From: Sycobia sp. Sy_11
Taxonomy: Eukaryota > Arthropoda > Insecta > Hymenoptera > Epichrysomallidae
Reading direction: 5' to 3'
Assembly: GCA_018907035.1 (NCBI GenBank)
Contig: JACCIC010000212.1
Coordinates: forward strand, 537,501 to 601,500
Length of the DNA: 64,000 nucleotides
The notes under the pieces are model-generated. The model saw nothing but the letters and a program-made list of their open reading frames with translations. It was not told the DNA's origin and did no database searches. Of the stretch, positions 62,903-64,000 are shown piece after piece (the stretch's first letter is position 1; every line of letters begins with the position of its first letter). A program made the translations under genes and the position numbers.

Positions 62903-63889
62903 TGCTTCTTCATCTTTTTCGTCTGCTCTTTTTTTTTTTTGTTCTGGTGAAAGAATCAAGTTTTACGAGGTCGTCATTTTATACTTTAAGTTCTGTTTCG
63001 GAATATGTATAGTAAAATAAAAGTGCATGAAATCAATTTTTTTCAAATGGGCCATTCAATAAAAATATACTGGAATCTGGAAAATATTAGAATGCAGAAA
63101 ACAATTAAATAACTTGACTGGTTCGAGAAATTCAGATTGTGTCATAGAATCATTTGAGTTTTTATTTGAAGAGCGAAAATAATTTTCATTCTGACATTAA
63201 GATAAAAAAAAAGCCATATAGTTCGTTTTACAAAAAAATAGTTTAGATCGACTAGTTTTTCCAATTTATTTTTTATTGATGATTTAACGGAACAAGTTAT
63301 TAGTAATGAATACAATTTTTCTTCCATAAAAAGTTCCACTACTTTCTTCAAATCTTTGACGTTGCATTTGGTTATTAATTATCTATTAGTATCTCGCACA
63401 ATTTAAATATAACAAAAACAGAAATAATCATTGCTAATCAAACACTGACAGCTTTCAAAGTAATTTGAATTACTGAAGTAATTAAACTATATAACTAGTA
63501 GCATACTAAAATATGCACTTATTCTTATTCTTATTCCGTAAAATGATTCACTTTTTTCACGACGCTGCTTTTAATTTTGACGCATACACCTTTATATTCA
63601 ACTACGACTGATTTATATAAGAATATTGTTAAATAAAGGAAAAAAATTCAGTAATAAGTGGCTTTCTATAAACTGGAATATGAAAAACAAACTGTAACTT
63701 CAATAACTTTTTGCTTAGCTCTTTTCTACATATTGATTAATGTTTCAAACAGTTTGCAAACAATCTACTTCATAGAAAATAATATAAGCGCGCGCGCACG
63801 TGTGTATGTGTGTATGTATCTTCATTTCAGATCTAGACATATATATTTATACATATATATTTATAAATACATATAATTTATATACATAC

Positions 63890-63890
63890 G

Positions 63891-63955
<65 letters not shown>
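63890..63955. repeat. Compound (CA)11-(TA)22 microsatellite
   Basis: A CA run followed directly by a TA run. Confidence 0.95.
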
Positions 63956-63959
<4 letters not shown>

Positions 63960-64000
63960 GGTTAAGGCTGAATTTTATGTAATTTTCCTGTAACAACTGG

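Larger units (their letters stand above)
62831..64000. other. AT-rich right end of the window
   Basis: Contains a (TTC)n run and a terminal (CA)n-(TA)n tract. No gene recognised. Confidence 0.5.

Noticed and set aside
62475..63020. 181-codon plus-strand ORF, longest in the window
   Set aside because: Built from a (CA)n array (Thr-His repeats) and a (TTC)n run (Ser runs); no recognised domain.

Overview
This is eukaryotic nuclear DNA, most likely from an insect. I favour a hymenopteran (ant, bee or wasp), but the sequence does not prove it. The reasons are short GT-AG introns, an insect-style chymotrypsin-like protease, an AT-rich background broken by many GC-rich segments with undepleted CpG, a very high density of (GA/CT)n, (TA)n and (CA)n microsatellites, and decayed mariner-type transposase sequence. 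I saw no bacterial operons, rRNA, convincing tRNA, CRISPR array or viral genes.

Only one gene can be supported with confidence. It is a five-exon chymotrypsin-like serine protease on the + strand (1705-3775), with a polyadenylation signal at 3869. Its 5' end (signal peptide and start codon) was not found; the first exon seen here opens at a splice acceptor. The His-Asp-Ser triad is kept. However, the Ile16-Asp194 activation pair, one residue of the oxyanion-hole segment, Gly216 and Cys220 are all changed or missing. It may therefore be an atypical or regulatory serine protease homologue, or a decaying paralogue.

The remaining ~60 kb (about 3.9-64 kb) holds no gene I can defend. It alternates between AT-rich stretches of 0.5-3 kb and about 20 GC-rich, CpG-rich segments of 0.3-1.3 kb. 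Those segments are often flanked by long (GA/CT)n tracts, G-quadruplex-like runs and TAATTA-like sites. This fits a large intron or an intergenic regulatory landscape of a developmental gene; that reading is inference. Long open frames inside the segments are mostly by-products of GC richness and microsatellites.

Elements embedded in the desert include a degenerate mariner-family transposase on the - strand (about 43.74-44.2 kb), a weaker mariner-like 3' end (5.0-5.39 kb), and an imperfect hairpin of about 152 nt with 49-bp arms (48,064-48,215). There are also several smaller perfect hairpins and a palindromic CTATAGAT array (56.1-56.2 kb).
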